64,000 nt of DNA from JAOUJD01 sp963726405 (GTDB lineage Bacteria > Pseudomonadota > Gammaproteobacteria > Burkholderiales > Burkholderiaceae_F). How positions within the stretch are numbered: the first letter of the stretch is position 1; every line of letters starts with the position of its first letter. The position numbers were made by a program, and so were the translations under genes. Shown one piece after another: positions 36,601-44,414 of the stretch. The DNA lies in NCBI GenBank assembly GCA_963726405.1, contig CAVSCF010000005.1, positions 744,001-808,000 of the forward strand, read 5' to 3'. The notes under the pieces were generated by a model that saw only the letters and a program-made list of their open reading frames with translations, ran no database searches and was not told where the DNA came from.

Positions 36601-39495
36601 CGACGGCCGCCACTCCAGCAACCGGCGCTTCGACAGCAGGACGCGCCACAGCGTGCGGGCGATGGCGGCACTGCTGTAGGACGCCTCGAACGGAAGACAG
36701 GCAAGCGCCTGCAGACCCTGCAGCAGCAGGCGCACCACGGGTTGGTCGCCCGGCGCCGCGGCTCGCGCACCGGAGCGCAGCAACTGCAGCGGACGGCGCA
36801 GCCAGCCGGCGAAATGCGCTGCCAGCGGAATCAGCGCAACGATGCCCACGCCATAGAGCGTGAGCCAGCCCGGCGACGGCAGGACAAACCAGCCGACCAG
36901 GAACAGCGACAGGAGCGCGGCGGGGACCACACTGCGCCGGAGGTTGTCGAGGATCTTCAGCCGCGACAGCGCCGACAGCTGATTGAGGGGCGCCTGCGGC
37001 AGCGCACGCACGCGTCGGCGCAGCCAGCCGATCAGCTGCCAGTCGCCGCGGATCCAGCGATAGCGACGCGCGACGTCCGCCTCGTACGAGGCAGGTGCGC
37101 CTTCGATCAGCTGCACGTCGCTCAGCAGCCCGCAACGCGCGTAGCAGCCTTCGAGCAGATCGTGGCTCAGGATGCGGTTTTCGGGCAGACGGTCGGCCAG
37201 GGCGCGCTCGAAGGCGTCGACGTCGTAGATGCCCTTGCCGATGAACGAGCCTTCCGCGAAGAGATCCTGGTACACGTCCGAGACGACGCGGGTGTACGGG
37301 TCGATGCCCGGGTCGCCGCCGTTCAGGCGCGCGTACAGCGAGCGGTTCGTGCTCGGGAGGTTCGCGGCGATGCGCGGCTGCAGGATGCCGTAGCCATCCA
37401 CCACGAGATCGTGCTGGCGGCCGCTGCCAAAACGCGGCCGGTTCAGCGGATGCGCCATGGTGGCCACCATCTTCGCCGCCGCGCCACGAGGCAGTTCGGT
37501 GTCCGTGTCCAGCGTGATCACGTAGCGCACCGCCGACAGCCAGAGCGGCTCGCCCACCAGCCGGTCGAAGGCTTCGCCAGGACCGACGGTGGCGCGTCCC
37601 CGCAGCAGCGCGTTCAGGTCGGCGAGCTTGCCGCGCTTGCGCTCATGGCCCATCCACACGCGTTCGCGCGCGTTCCAGCGGCGGGGACGGTGGAAGAGGT
37701 AGAAGGCCGGTCCGGCCGGAGCGTCGCCCGCGGCCCGGTACTTGGCGTTCAACGCCTCGATGCGCTCGGCCGCCAGGTCCACCAGGGCCGCATCGCCGGG
37801 CAAGTGCTCGGTTGCCGCGTCGTACAGGTCCGTCAGCAGGCCGAAGTGGAGGTTCGGATCGCGATTGGCGAGAAAGCGCACCTCGAGGGCCTCCACGAGG
37901 GCTTCCACGCCGTCGGCGCTGCCGAGCATGGTCGGCACCACGACCAGCGTTCGAGACGCCGAGGCGATACCGAAGCTGTAGTCCATGCGCGGCAGCGGCT
38001 CCGGCGCGACGCACACGGTCACCAGCCAGTTGACGAGCGCGATCGCGAGCTGGCTCGAGCCGACGATCAATATCAAGGCGAGCACGGCGTCGGCCCATAG
38101 GGGCCACTGCAGGTGCTCCTGCGCGTGCACCAGCGGCACCGCGGCGAGTGCGAGGGCGCCAAGGGCGATCGCGCCCGCATAGTGCGGCAGGGCCCGGGCG
38201 CGCACGGCGCGCGCCAGCCGCGCGCCGGCGGAGATGCGCGCGCCAACGGCGCGTTCGAGCGCCTCGCGGCCGGCGCCGAGCAGGTGGAAGCCAACGTGCC
38301 GGCGTCTGCCGGCCATGGGCCCCGTCTCGTCGCCCGCTTCGGTGCACAGCGCGACGGCGCGGCGGGCGACGTCGGCCTCCGTCACCTCCGCGACCTTTGC
38401 GATCGCTTCCACCGCGTGGCGGTAGCGGTCGCGCGTTTCGAAATCCATCAGCCCGTAGGCGCCACTCGGGTCGTCGCGCAGCGTCTGTTCCACGCCGCTG
38501 AGCGCTTCGACGAACTCCCGCCAGTCCATGGTGCCCAGCAGGCGCAGGCTGCCGATGCTGTTGCTGACCGACACCTGGTTGGCCGCCTGCTGCTGGCCTT
38601 CCATCTGGACGAGTTGCTGGATCGTCTGCCCGGCCTCCGCCAGTCGCAGCTCCATCCAGGTGAGCGGCAGCGCGAGCGAGGCGCCGTGCCCCTGCAGTCG
38701 GCGGGCGAACTCCGCGACGAAGGCGTTCGTCAGCGGCAGTGCCGAGCGCGCCATGTCGGCGATGATGAGGATCAGGTCGCTCGGGGCGTTCTCCGCCACC
38801 TGGACCATGCTGTCAGCCCAGACGCCGGCCGTTTCGCGCTCGGCGTGCGCCGTGGCGACGCGCGCCGCAACGCGGCGCAGGTTCTCGATCAGTGCGAGCC
38901 TCAGCATGATCGGAATCGCCCACAGTTCGCCCAGCAGCAGCGGCTGGACCGATTGGTAGGCGGCAATGAAGCGCATCAACGTTCCGCGGCCGATCGCGCC
39001 GTCGCCGTGCGCAACCAGTTGCAGCGCGAGGTGATACACGCGCGGCACGCTGGGCGGGGAGGCGCTATCCGGGCCCTGGGCCAGGCGTGGCAGCTGCCGG
39101 CTGTAACCCTGCGGCAGGTGTCGCCGCGCGGTCCGGATCTCTTCCTGGATCAGGTAGAAGTTGTCGAGCAGCCATTCGGCGGCGGGCGAAAAGCGCCGCT
39201 CGGCCTCGGCCGTCGCCGCGAGCCGCCGGTTGAGATCGACGAGGACGCGCTCGTTCGACGCGAGCCGGGCGAGCAGCCGGTCGGTCGCTCCCGCCGCGCC
39301 GAGCACGTGCAACGCGGCGAGGCGCCGGCCATGCCTCTCCATCTGCTCGGCGCTGAACAACTCGGCGCGGAGCGGCTCCTCGTGGGGCGCGGGCCCGGGC
39401 TCGGCATCGAACGCAGAGATGGACCAGGCGTTCTCCCACCAGCGTCCGGCGACCTGCATCACCCTGGCTCGAAAACCATGCGTGTTCCGGAGCAT
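30652..39495 (-). CDS. ndvB: Cyclic beta-1,2-glucan synthase (GT84-GH94 type)
   Basis: A 2947-residue inner-membrane enzyme making periplasmic cyclic beta-1,2-glucan from UDP-glucose. Hydrophobic regions lie near residues 435-490, 855-890 and 990-1030. The glycosyltransferase part has ITLDTDTELPRGAAAKM near residue 660 and a later RYRWIRGDWQ. A glycoamylase-like domain (GISESGYNATDASLNYQYRA, near 1475) is followed by two GH94-type regions ending with the phosphorylase segment GTGDWNDGMNLVGHEGRGES near 2625. Length compares well with Brucella/Rhizobium Cgs/NdvB (about 2800-2900). The frame is intact over 8.8 kb. Roles in the family are osmoadaptation and host interaction. Confidence 0.93.
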   Translation of the reverse strand: MLRNTHGFRARVMQVAGRWWENAWSISAFDAEPGPAPHEEPLRAELFSAEQMERHGRRLAALHVLGAAGATDRLLARLASNERVLVDLNRRLAATAEAERRFSPAAEWLLDNFYLIQEEIRTARRHLPQGYSRQLPRLAQGPDSASPPSVPRVYHLALQLVAHGDGAIGRGTLMRFIAAYQSVQPLLLGELWAIPIMLRLALIENLRRVAARVATAHAERETAGVWADSMVQVAENAPSDLILIIADMARSALPLTNAFVAEFARRLQGHGASLALPLTWMELRLAEAGQTIQQLVQMEGQQQAANQVSVSNSIGSLRLLGTMDWREFVEALSGVEQTLRDDPSGAYGLMDFETRDRYRHAVEAIAKVAEVTEADVARRAVALCTEAGDETGPMAGRRRHVGFHLLGAGREALERAVGARISAGARLARAVRARALPHYAGAIALGALALAAVPLVHAQEHLQWPLWADAVLALILIVGSSQLAIALVNWLVTVCVAPEPLPRMDYSFGIASASRTLVVVPTMLGSADGVEALVEALEVRFLANRDPNLHFGLLTDLYDAATEHLPGDAALVDLAAERIEALNAKYRAAGDAPAGPAFYLFHRPRRWNARERVWMGHERKRGKLADLNALLRGRATVGPGEAFDRLVGEPLWLSAVRYVITLDTDTELPRGAAAKMVATMAHPLNRPRFGSGRQHDLVVDGYGILQPRIAANLPSTNRSLYARLNGGDPGIDPYTRVVSDVYQDLFAEGSFIGKGIYDVDAFERALADRLPENRILSHDLLEGCYARCGLLSDVQLIEGAPASYEADVARRYRWIRGDWQLIGWLRRRVRALPQAPLNQLSALSRLKILDNLRRSVVPAALLSLFLVGWFVLPSPGWLTLYGVGIVALIPLAAHFAGWLRRPLQLLRSGARAAAPGDQPVVRLLLQGLQALACLPFEASYSSAAIARTLWRVLLSKRRLLEWRPSADVRVETEPGTFADLVRSARTLAAGPLFAVAGAAGLAVLRPEALPVAAPVMLLWLLSPLLVWWLDRPLAHRRPALTSNQTAFLRRLARRTWSFFETYVTEADHHLPPDNVQEHPVARVAHRTSPTNMGFALLAALAAREFGYLTTGQLQKRLDAALTTMERMPRHRGHFFNWYDTTTLEPLRPRYVSSVDSGNLAAQLITLHSGLLALADEPLLPAAWRDGAEDTFGVLKESLAMERGAPDRALRDAVARFGQALLEYRNSPPVSVRDWDTMLDALEVAASSICSALALPASAPDEATATAAASEGEVESESATWARRLLDQCRAGRDELRALGLAEHLDMARAERMPSLRELAASGDCLEPGVEAARLTARAWLQRIEDLAARAEAMSEADQGFLHDDARHLMTIGYNVDERRTDAGYYDLLASEARLGVFVAIARGQIGQQSWFALGRLLTSAAGVPVLLSWSGSMFEYLMPMLLMPSYEHTLLDQTCRGAVRRQIEYGRLRGVPWGISESGYNATDASLNYQYRAFGVPGLGLKRGLADDLVVTPHASMMALMVAPEEACENLERLAATGAAGRHGLYEAIDYTAARLPRGQKSAVVRSFMAHHQGMGLLALAHLLQNRPMQRHFEADPGMQATMLLLQERVPRVVTYQPELDERAMAPSTTVSAAAPIRVIRSVDGVAPEVQLLSNGRYHVMVTSGGGGYSRWNDLAVTRWNEDTTSDAWGSFVYLRDVATGETWSAAHQPSRTSGDGYEAIFTEGRAEFRRRDADIETHTEIVVSPEDDIELRRVRITNGSAVRRTVEVTSYTEVVLASAAADALHPAFSKLFVQTEILDRPAAVICTRRARSAGEVTPWMFQLLAVHAGRGPAGAPPLVSPITHETDRAAFIGRGNDLSAPSALSAVGPLANRAGPVLDPVAASRCTITLAPDQSAIVDVVVGVAASRAACVALAEKHHDRRLAERVLELAWTHSQVVLRQLNASELDAQLYARLAGAVIYAQPRWRADSAVLLRNRRGQSGLWGYGISGDLPIVLVQIGNADNIELVRQLVQAHAWWRLKGLAVDLVIWNEERDIYRHRLQEQITGLISAGVEAHYIDRPGGIFVRHVEQIAHEDRNLLQSVARAVFSDHRGSLAEQINRRSQRPPRRAAFVAARAAERPAHALVVGVPVDVDRSTRRAEIGSNGIGGFSADGTEYVIAPAPGERPPAPWVNVLANPRFGCVISEAGSSYTWCENAHELRLTPWHNDPVRDTSGEALYLRDEESGEVWSPTSLPCVPDGPASAGFVARHGFGYSVFEHTSHGVRAELTVFVALDAAVKFSVLRLTNVAGRPRRISATAYVEWVLGDLRPKTAPHIASEVADSGALYARNPYSYDYGDWIGFFDVDDEQRAAGSFTCDRAEFIGRNGSPARPAALSRARLGGQVGAALDPCAAFQVPVTLEEGGEETIVFRLGMGRSANEAEELVQRFRGPAWTEALEAVRSHWRTTLGSVRVRTPDPTVDVMANGWLLYQTIACRLWARSGYYQSGGAFGFRDQLQDAMALVHSQPQLLREQLVRCAGRQFLEGDVQHWWHPPQGRGVRTRISDDYLWLPLALARYVEATGDTSVLDEQVNYLEGRPVIAPDDSYYDLPAPSPTAASLYQHAADAVWHGLRFGQHGLPLIGTGDWNDGMNLVGHEGRGESVWLGFFLCEVLSRFGALARGHGDIAGAARCESARAELEAKLEAHGWDGAWYRRAYFDDGTPLGSANNAECQIDSIAQSWSVLSSVAAPDRAQRAMDAMYARLVDAESGVVRLLDPPFDQHGPSPGYIAGYLPGVRENGGQYNHAAIWAAMAFARMGDAARAWTLLGLINPLNRTATTADMARYKVEPYVMAADVYTVPPHTGRGGWSWYTGSSAWMYRLIVESLLGLRLSTSEEGAHLLLAPCLPDDWPGYSLEYRYGRTPYTIEVTRAQPPPSRIELTLDGAVQAAPSVPLTDDGRPHRVEMRF

Positions 39496-39700
39496 CAGGT
39501 GGGCAGTCCTCCACGGGGGAGACAGGCGAGAGTCAACTTACCACGCCTGTGCGCCGTCGCTCCCTGGCCCGCTGCGCTCTGCTGCCGTTGTTCCTGTATC
39601 AGCGGATCGTCCTTGGCGAGTGCGGCGAGCAGGGTCGGGCTGCTCGAGTAGCCATGTCACTCGTTTGCACGGATGGGCGCGGAACGAGAGCCGCCTCAAC

Positions 39701-40160
39701 GTGCCGGAACGCCGGGCCCAGGGCGGGCTGGTGCTGGCCTGCCGCGCTCCGAGCGGCCGCATCCACTGGCTCGCCGAGGTCGCCGCCGACGGCGCCCTGC
39801 GGCCGTTCGGCCAGGAGGAGCGCGCGCTGCTGGTGCGACTGATGCTCGAGGCGGCGAACTCCTTCCGCGACAAGGACCGGCCAGGCGAAGACGAGTCGGG
39901 CGTGTCCCTTCGCGGACAGGCGGAAGCCTATGGACCCGCGGCCGGCGGTGCGGATTGCGCGCTGTTGCAGGCGTCGACCTTTCGTGAAGCGTGGCCGGGA
40001 GTCATCCAGTACGCGCCGAGCGGGCTGCCGTTTGGCATCGAGATGTATCGCCAGTACCAGCAGAGCTACCAGGCGACTACGACGGCGCTGCGCTTGGCCA
40101 CCGGCCTCGACCGCCGGTTCCTCCGCGCGGACATAGTTCGCACCAGGGAGGAATACCGTC
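39701..40160 (+). pseudogene. Unrecognised coding-like segment, probably broken
   Basis: A forward frame with strong coding bias reads from a possible GTG at 39701 through AQGGLVLACRAPSGRIHWLA, LVRLMLEAANSFRDKDRPG and SGLPFGIEMYRQYQQSYQAT. Codon use is GC-rich in third positions until about 40140, then base composition drops and the open frame runs on into the IclR gene in another frame without a sensible stop. I do not recognise the family. It may be the remains of a gene with a lost end, or one with an indel near 40150. Confidence 0.4.
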
Positions 40161-40350
40161 CAATTTTTTCGGGGTCACCTACGACGGCTTCTGATCTTTC
40201 CCCGCTCGCCACGAACCGAAAAAGCGTCGCTGCATCAAGAAAGTGGCGCCGAAGGCTAGTCAACGCTTGCCGTGCAGGACAAAATGGGTCCGCAAAGTGG
40301 AACAAAAAGCCGGCCCCGTCCAAGGGGGTCACGGCAGGGCGGGAGGGGCG

Positions 40351-41163
40351 ATGGCAGGGCCGAAAGTCCTGGAGATACTCCAGCTGTTCACCGTGGATGC
40401 TCCACGCTGGCGAGTCGAGCACATCGCCGATCGGATGCGGGTCTCGACGTCGACGGCGTATCGCTGTGTCGCGGAGCTCGTGCGTGTCGGGTTCCTGCAG
40501 CCCGTCTCGGGCGGCGCGTACGTCCTTGGGCCGGCGTTCACGGAATTCGACCTTCGGATGCGCCTGAGCGATCCGCTGCTGCGCTCTGCGGGCCCGCACA
40601 TGCGCAAGCTGCATGAAATGCTCGGACCGCAGACCACCACGGTGCTCGCACGCTATTACCGCGACTGCGTCATGTTCGCGCTCATCGAGCGCGGCCGGGA
40701 TGCGCCGAGCACCCATGGGCGCGGGCAGCAGATCTCGCTGTTCAGCCCTGCGGCGATGGCCCGCGCCGTTCTCTTCGCGCTGCCGGACCGTGCGCTGCGC
40801 GGGCTGTACCAGACGCACCCCGCGGAGATCGCCGCGTCCGGCCTCGGTGACGATCAACGCGAGTTTCGCGCGCACATCAAGGCGCTGCGCGAACGCGGCT
40901 GGACGTCGGCCAGATCCGTCGTCGTCGTCGGCCGCATCGGCATCGGCGCGCCAGTGATGTGCGAGGGTCTCGTGCGCGGAAGCATGGGCGTGAGCCTGCC
41001 GGAACCGATCGCAGACAGCGAAATCGAGCGCGTCGGCATCATCGTCCGGAAGCAGGCCGCGCTCGTGGGGGCCCAGTTGAGCAAGGATGCGCCCGACGTG
41101 CCGCGGCTGCTCGGGCGTCGCCCTCGCACGAGCTCCGAGCAGGCCAGCGCCACGCTGCAATAA
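40351..41163 (+). CDS. IclR-family transcriptional regulator
   Basis: 270 residues. The N-terminal winged helix is MAGPKVLEILQLFTVDAPRW followed by VEHIADRMRVSTSTAYRCVA (recognition helix), then an effector-binding domain with ISLFSPAAMARAVLFALPDR. GGAGGGGCG precedes the ATG at the right distance, and the family length fits. IclR proteins usually control nearby catabolic genes; here the peptide/D-amino-acid island starts less than 1 kb downstream and is the natural candidate target, by inference. Effector unknown. Confidence 0.9.
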   Translation: MAGPKVLEILQLFTVDAPRWRVEHIADRMRVSTSTAYRCVAELVRVGFLQPVSGGAYVLGPAFTEFDLRMRLSDPLLRSAGPHMRKLHEMLGPQTTTVLARYYRDCVMFALIERGRDAPSTHGRGQQISLFSPAAMARAVLFALPDRALRGLYQTHPAEIAASGLGDDQREFRAHIKALRERGWTSARSVVVVGRIGIGAPVMCEGLVRGSMGVSLPEPIADSEIERVGIIVRKQAALVGAQLSKDAPDVPRLLGRRPRTSSEQASATLQ

Positions 41164-41216
41164 TCCTCGGCAGGGCGGCGCGGCGTTTGCCCCGCGCGCC
41201 TGGCGAGGACATCTCC

Positions 41217-41666
41217 GTGCTGAAGTCGATCCGCGAATTCTTCGAACGCAACCTTGCGCCTGGCGACGACGGGCCGGCGCGGCACTCGATCGAGCTGGCC
41301 ACGGCCGCCCTGCTGATCGAAGTCGTGCGCTGCGACGCCGGGATCACCGACGACGAGCGGCTTTCCGTGCAGGGGGCCGTACGCGAGAAGTTCGGCCTGC
41401 CGCCCGAGGAGGCGGAGACGCTGATTCGCCTCGCGGAGGACGAAGTCGCGCAAGCCAACGATCTTTTCCAGTTCACGTCGCTGATCAATCGCCACTTCAC
41501 GCAGGAGCAGAAGCAGCGGGTGATCGAACTGATGTGGCGCGCCGCGCTGGCCGACGCGCGGATCAGCGCGCACGAGAACCATGTGCTGCGACGGGTCGCG
41601 GAACTGCTGCATGTGGCGCACGGCGACTACATCGCGGCGAAGACGCGCGCGCAGGCGGCGACGTGA
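41217..41666 (+). CDS. TerB-like protein
   Basis: 149 residues with GTG start at 41217 preceded by GAGGA at seven bases. The all-helical sequence has the TerB pattern: ELATAALLIEVVRCDAGITD near residue 30, then FTQEQKQRVIELMWRAALAD followed by HENHVLRRVAELLHVAHGDY. TerB-family proteins bind metal ions and are linked to tellurite resistance and stress, but many standalone members have no known role. It is 53 bases past the IclR gene, so probably in the same transcript. Confidence 0.8.
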   Translation: MLKSIREFFERNLAPGDDGPARHSIELATAALLIEVVRCDAGITDDERLSVQGAVREKFGLPPEEAETLIRLAEDEVAQANDLFQFTSLINRHFTQEQKQRVIELMWRAALADARISAHENHVLRRVAELLHVAHGDYIAAKTRAQAAT

Positions 41667-41911
41667 CCTGCTGCTGCTGATCGCGTCATGGCGCCCGACC
41701 GGGCGGCCTCGCCCGGCCTAGGGCCCTGCGTGGACGTCTCGAGCTGCTTGCGCTGGTTCGCCATGTGCTGGCTCCAGACATAGCCGCCCAGGCCGCCGAC
41801 CGCCGCGCCGATGCCCGTCGTCTGGGCCGTCTTGCGCTGCGATCCATCCATGGAAGTGCACGCCGACAACGCGAACCCCGCGGCTGCCGTCAAGGCGATC
41901 GCTTTCCGCAT
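41627..41911 (-). CDS. Small glycine-zipper lipoprotein
   Basis: 94 residues with lipobox ALSAC (Cys18) after MRKAIALTAAAGFALSACTS. A short glycine zipper follows (TGIGAAVGGLGGYVWSQHMA), as in other small outer-membrane lipoproteins. After about residue 60 the frame becomes Arg/Ala-rich and overlaps the end of the TerB-like gene by 40 bases on the opposite strand, so the true C-terminus may be shorter with an unrecognised indel. It lies 33 bases after the MetE-like gene and could be read from that transcript. Confidence 0.6.
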   Translation of the reverse strand: MRKAIALTAAAGFALSACTSMDGSQRKTAQTTGIGAAVGGLGGYVWSQHMANQRKQLETSTQGPRPGEAARSGAMTRSAAAGHVAACARVFAAM

Positions 41912-41944
41912 GACTCTCCTCCGGCTGTGCGCGCACGCCGCCGC

Positions 41945-42976
41945 TCAGCCGTAGCGCTGGCGCGCGAGCGCGGCTCCCTGTGCGAGCGCCTCGAGCTTGC
42001 GTACCGCGATGTCGCGGTCCATCGGCGCCATGCCGCAGTTCGTGCACGGCAGCAACCGTTCTCGCGCGACGAACTGCAGCGCGCGCCCGATCGTGTCGGC
42101 CACTTCATCCGGCGTCTCGACCACGTCGGACGCGACGTCGATCACGCCGACCATCACCTCCTTGCCCTCGAGCAGCCGGATGAGGTCCATCGGAACGTGC
42201 GAGTGCGCGCACTCGAGCGACACCTGCCGGATCGAGCTCTTCGCGATCGCCGGGAAGATCTCCTCGTACTGCCGCCACTGTTCGCCGAGGCTCTTCTTCC
42301 AGTCGATGTTCGCCTTGATGCCGTAGCCGTAGCAGATGTGGACCGCGGTGGTGCACTTCAGTCCCGCCGCTGCGCGCTCGAGCGCCTTCAGGCCCCACAC
42401 GTTGACGTCCTTCATGTAGACGTTGAACGCGGGTTCGTCGAACTGGACGATGTCCACGCCGTCGGCCTCGAGTGCCTTCGCCTCCTGGTTCAGCAGGTCG
42501 GCGAAGGCCATCGCGGCCGCGATGCGGCCGTCTTCACCGCCCCCGTAGTAGCGGTCGGCAACCGTGTCGACGATCGTCATCGGCCCCGGCATCGTGATCT
42601 TCAGCTTCTTCTTCGTATGCGCCCGCGCGAGCCTCGCTTCGGTCGCGTGCACCCGGCCCTTCAGGCGCAGCGGGCCGACGACCTGGGGCACCATCGCCTT
42701 GTAGCGGTCGTTGCGGATGCCCATCTCGACCTTGTGCTCGAAATCGATGCCATCGACGGCTTCGAGAAATCCGTGGACGAAGTGCTGGCGGGACTGCTCG
42801 CCGTCGGTGACGATGTCCAGGCCCGCGTCTTCCTGCGCCTTGATCCACACGAGCGTGGCGTCGCGCTTGGCTTCGGCGAGTTCCTCGCCCTGCGCCTTCC
42901 ACTGCGGCCACAGCTTGTGCGTCTCGGCGAGCCAGGAAGGTTTGGGCAGGCTGCCCGCGATGGTGGCTTCGAACAT
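41945..42976 (-). CDS. MetE-like cobalamin-independent methionine synthase (C-terminal domain only)
   Basis: 343 residues, corresponding to the catalytic C-terminal barrel of MetE and lacking its N-terminal half. The zinc ligands are visible: VHICYGYG (His, Cys), VSLECAHSHVP (Glu) and PCTNCGM (Cys); other conserved runs are DGEQSRQHFVHGFLEAVDG and MPGPMTIVDTVADRYY. Such short 'core MetE' proteins can transfer methyl groups from donors other than polyglutamyl-folate, and their true substrates vary. Preceded by GGGAGA. It is the last enzyme of the minus-strand operon, 30 bases after the amidase gene. Confidence 0.85.
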   Translation of the reverse strand: MFEATIAGSLPKPSWLAETHKLWPQWKAQGEELAEAKRDATLVWIKAQEDAGLDIVTDGEQSRQHFVHGFLEAVDGIDFEHKVEMGIRNDRYKAMVPQVVGPLRLKGRVHATEARLARAHTKKKLKITMPGPMTIVDTVADRYYGGGEDGRIAAAMAFADLLNQEAKALEADGVDIVQFDEPAFNVYMKDVNVWGLKALERAAAGLKCTTAVHICYGYGIKANIDWKKSLGEQWRQYEEIFPAIAKSSIRQVSLECAHSHVPMDLIRLLEGKEVMVGVIDVASDVVETPDEVADTIGRALQFVARERLLPCTNCGMAPMDRDIAVRKLEALAQGAALARQRYG

Positions 42977-43006
42977 GGTGTCTCCCTTCGTGGGGTTCCG
43001 TGGTGA

Positions 43007-44407
43007 TCAGTGCTTCGCGGCAACGAGCGACGCGAGGTCGGGCGTGCGGCGATGCCAGTCGGTGGCGCGCTGGAACGCGGCGCCGATGCGCAGCACCGTG
43101 GTGTCCGTGCCCGGGCGTCCGAGGAGTTGCATCCCGATCGGCAGGCCATTCGAGAAGCCCGCGGGCAAGGACAGTGCACAGGCGTCGAGGTAGTTGCCCG
43201 CGCGCGTGAAGCTCGCGAGCGGAGTCACGCTCTCGTCGACGTCGCTGACCGGACACGCGGTCATCGGCACCGTCGGCGTGAGCAGAGCGTCGCAGTCGCG
43301 CATCCACGCGATCCACTCGGCCCGCGCCGCGCGCCGGTGCTCGAGCGCCTCGATGTAGTCCGCGGCGGTGATCGCCTTGCCGCCGAGCATGCGTCCACGG
43401 ACGCCGTCGCCGATCGGCAGCGCCCGGTCCTCGATGTAATTGCGGTGCACCGCGTACGCCTCGGCGGCGATGAGCCGGCCGTTGCGTCGCATGAGGTCAT
43501 CGAAGGCGAACGGAAACCGGCGCTCGGTCACCTCGGCACCCAGCGAGCGCAGCGCCTGCTGCGCGGCGTTCATCGCCGCGTCGACATCGCTCTGCACGGC
43601 GATCGGATACTGGTGGGCCGGCAGCACCGTCACCCGCAGTCCGGCCAGGCTCGCCGCGCCCTCTTCAGCACAGGCCGCAAACCGCCGCGCCGTGTCCGAC
43701 GACCAGCCGAGCATCGCCGCGCAGAGCAGCGCCGCATCCTCGGCGCTGCGTGTCATGGGCCCGATCGTGTCGAGCGTGGTCGACAGCGGGAATGCGCCTT
43801 CGGTGCTCAGCAGGCCGCCGCTCGTCTTCAGCCCGGTGATCCCGTTCAATGCCGCCGGGATGCGCACCGACCCGCCGGTATCGGAGCCGATCGCCGCGGG
43901 CGCGAGCCCGGCCGCGACGGCCACGCCCGACCCGCTCGACGAGCCGCCGGGCACGCGGTGCGTGGCGAGGTCCCACGGGTTCCACGGTGTGCCGAGGTGT
44001 GGATTGGCACCCCAGGTACCAAAGGCGAACTCGACCATCTGCGTTTTGCCGAGCGGCACCATGCCGGCGCCGAGCACGTGACGCACGACGGTCGCGGTCG
44101 TCGTGCTGCGCCGTGCCTTGAAATGCGCCGAGCCGACGCCCGTGGGCGTGCCCTCGATGTCCAGCAGGTCCTTCAGCGCGACCGGCACGCCATCGAGCGG
44201 ACTCAGCGGCACGCCGCTCGCGCGACGCTCGTCGGCCGCGCGCGCGTGGTGCCGCGCGAGATCCGGGTCGACATGCACGAACGCGTTGAGCTTCGGATTG
44301 GCGGCCGCAATGCGCGCCAGATACAGCTCCACCAACGCCTGCGCGCTGGTCGCGCCCTGCGAGAGGGACGAGGCGAGTTCCGCGATCGAAGCGAAGGGAT
44401 GGGTCAT
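43007..44407 (-). CDS. Amidase-signature family amidase
   Basis: 466 residues of the amidase-signature (AS) family, which uses a Ser-cisSer-Lys triad to hydrolyse amide bonds. Lys79 is in GVPVALKDLLDIEG, the cis-Ser in the GGSSSGS motif at about 154-160 (Ser156) and the nucleophile Ser180 in SDTGGSVRIPAALNG; the 24-residue spacing fits the family. The protein appears cytoplasmic with no signal peptide. The substrate cannot be told from the sequence; peptide amides or N-acyl amino acids fit the neighbours. Seven bases separate it from the M81 gene. Confidence 0.88.
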   Translation of the reverse strand: MTHPFASIAELASSLSQGATSAQALVELYLARIAAANPKLNAFVHVDPDLARHHARAADERRASGVPLSPLDGVPVALKDLLDIEGTPTGVGSAHFKARRSTTTATVVRHVLGAGMVPLGKTQMVEFAFGTWGANPHLGTPWNPWDLATHRVPGGSSSGSGVAVAAGLAPAAIGSDTGGSVRIPAALNGITGLKTSGGLLSTEGAFPLSTTLDTIGPMTRSAEDAALLCAAMLGWSSDTARRFAACAEEGAASLAGLRVTVLPAHQYPIAVQSDVDAAMNAAQQALRSLGAEVTERRFPFAFDDLMRRNGRLIAAEAYAVHRNYIEDRALPIGDGVRGRMLGGKAITAADYIEALEHRRAARAEWIAWMRDCDALLTPTVPMTACPVSDVDESVTPLASFTRAGNYLDACALSLPAGFSNGLPIGMQLLGRPGTDTTVLRIGAAFQRATDWHRRTPDLASLVAAKH

Positions 44408-44414
44408 TGGCAGG

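Noticed and set aside
31981..38100. A 2039-codon open frame antisense to the cyclic glucan synthase
   Set aside because: Its composition is what the complement of a GC3-rich gene produces, it has no recognisable domain, and the opposite strand encodes a clear, complete enzyme.
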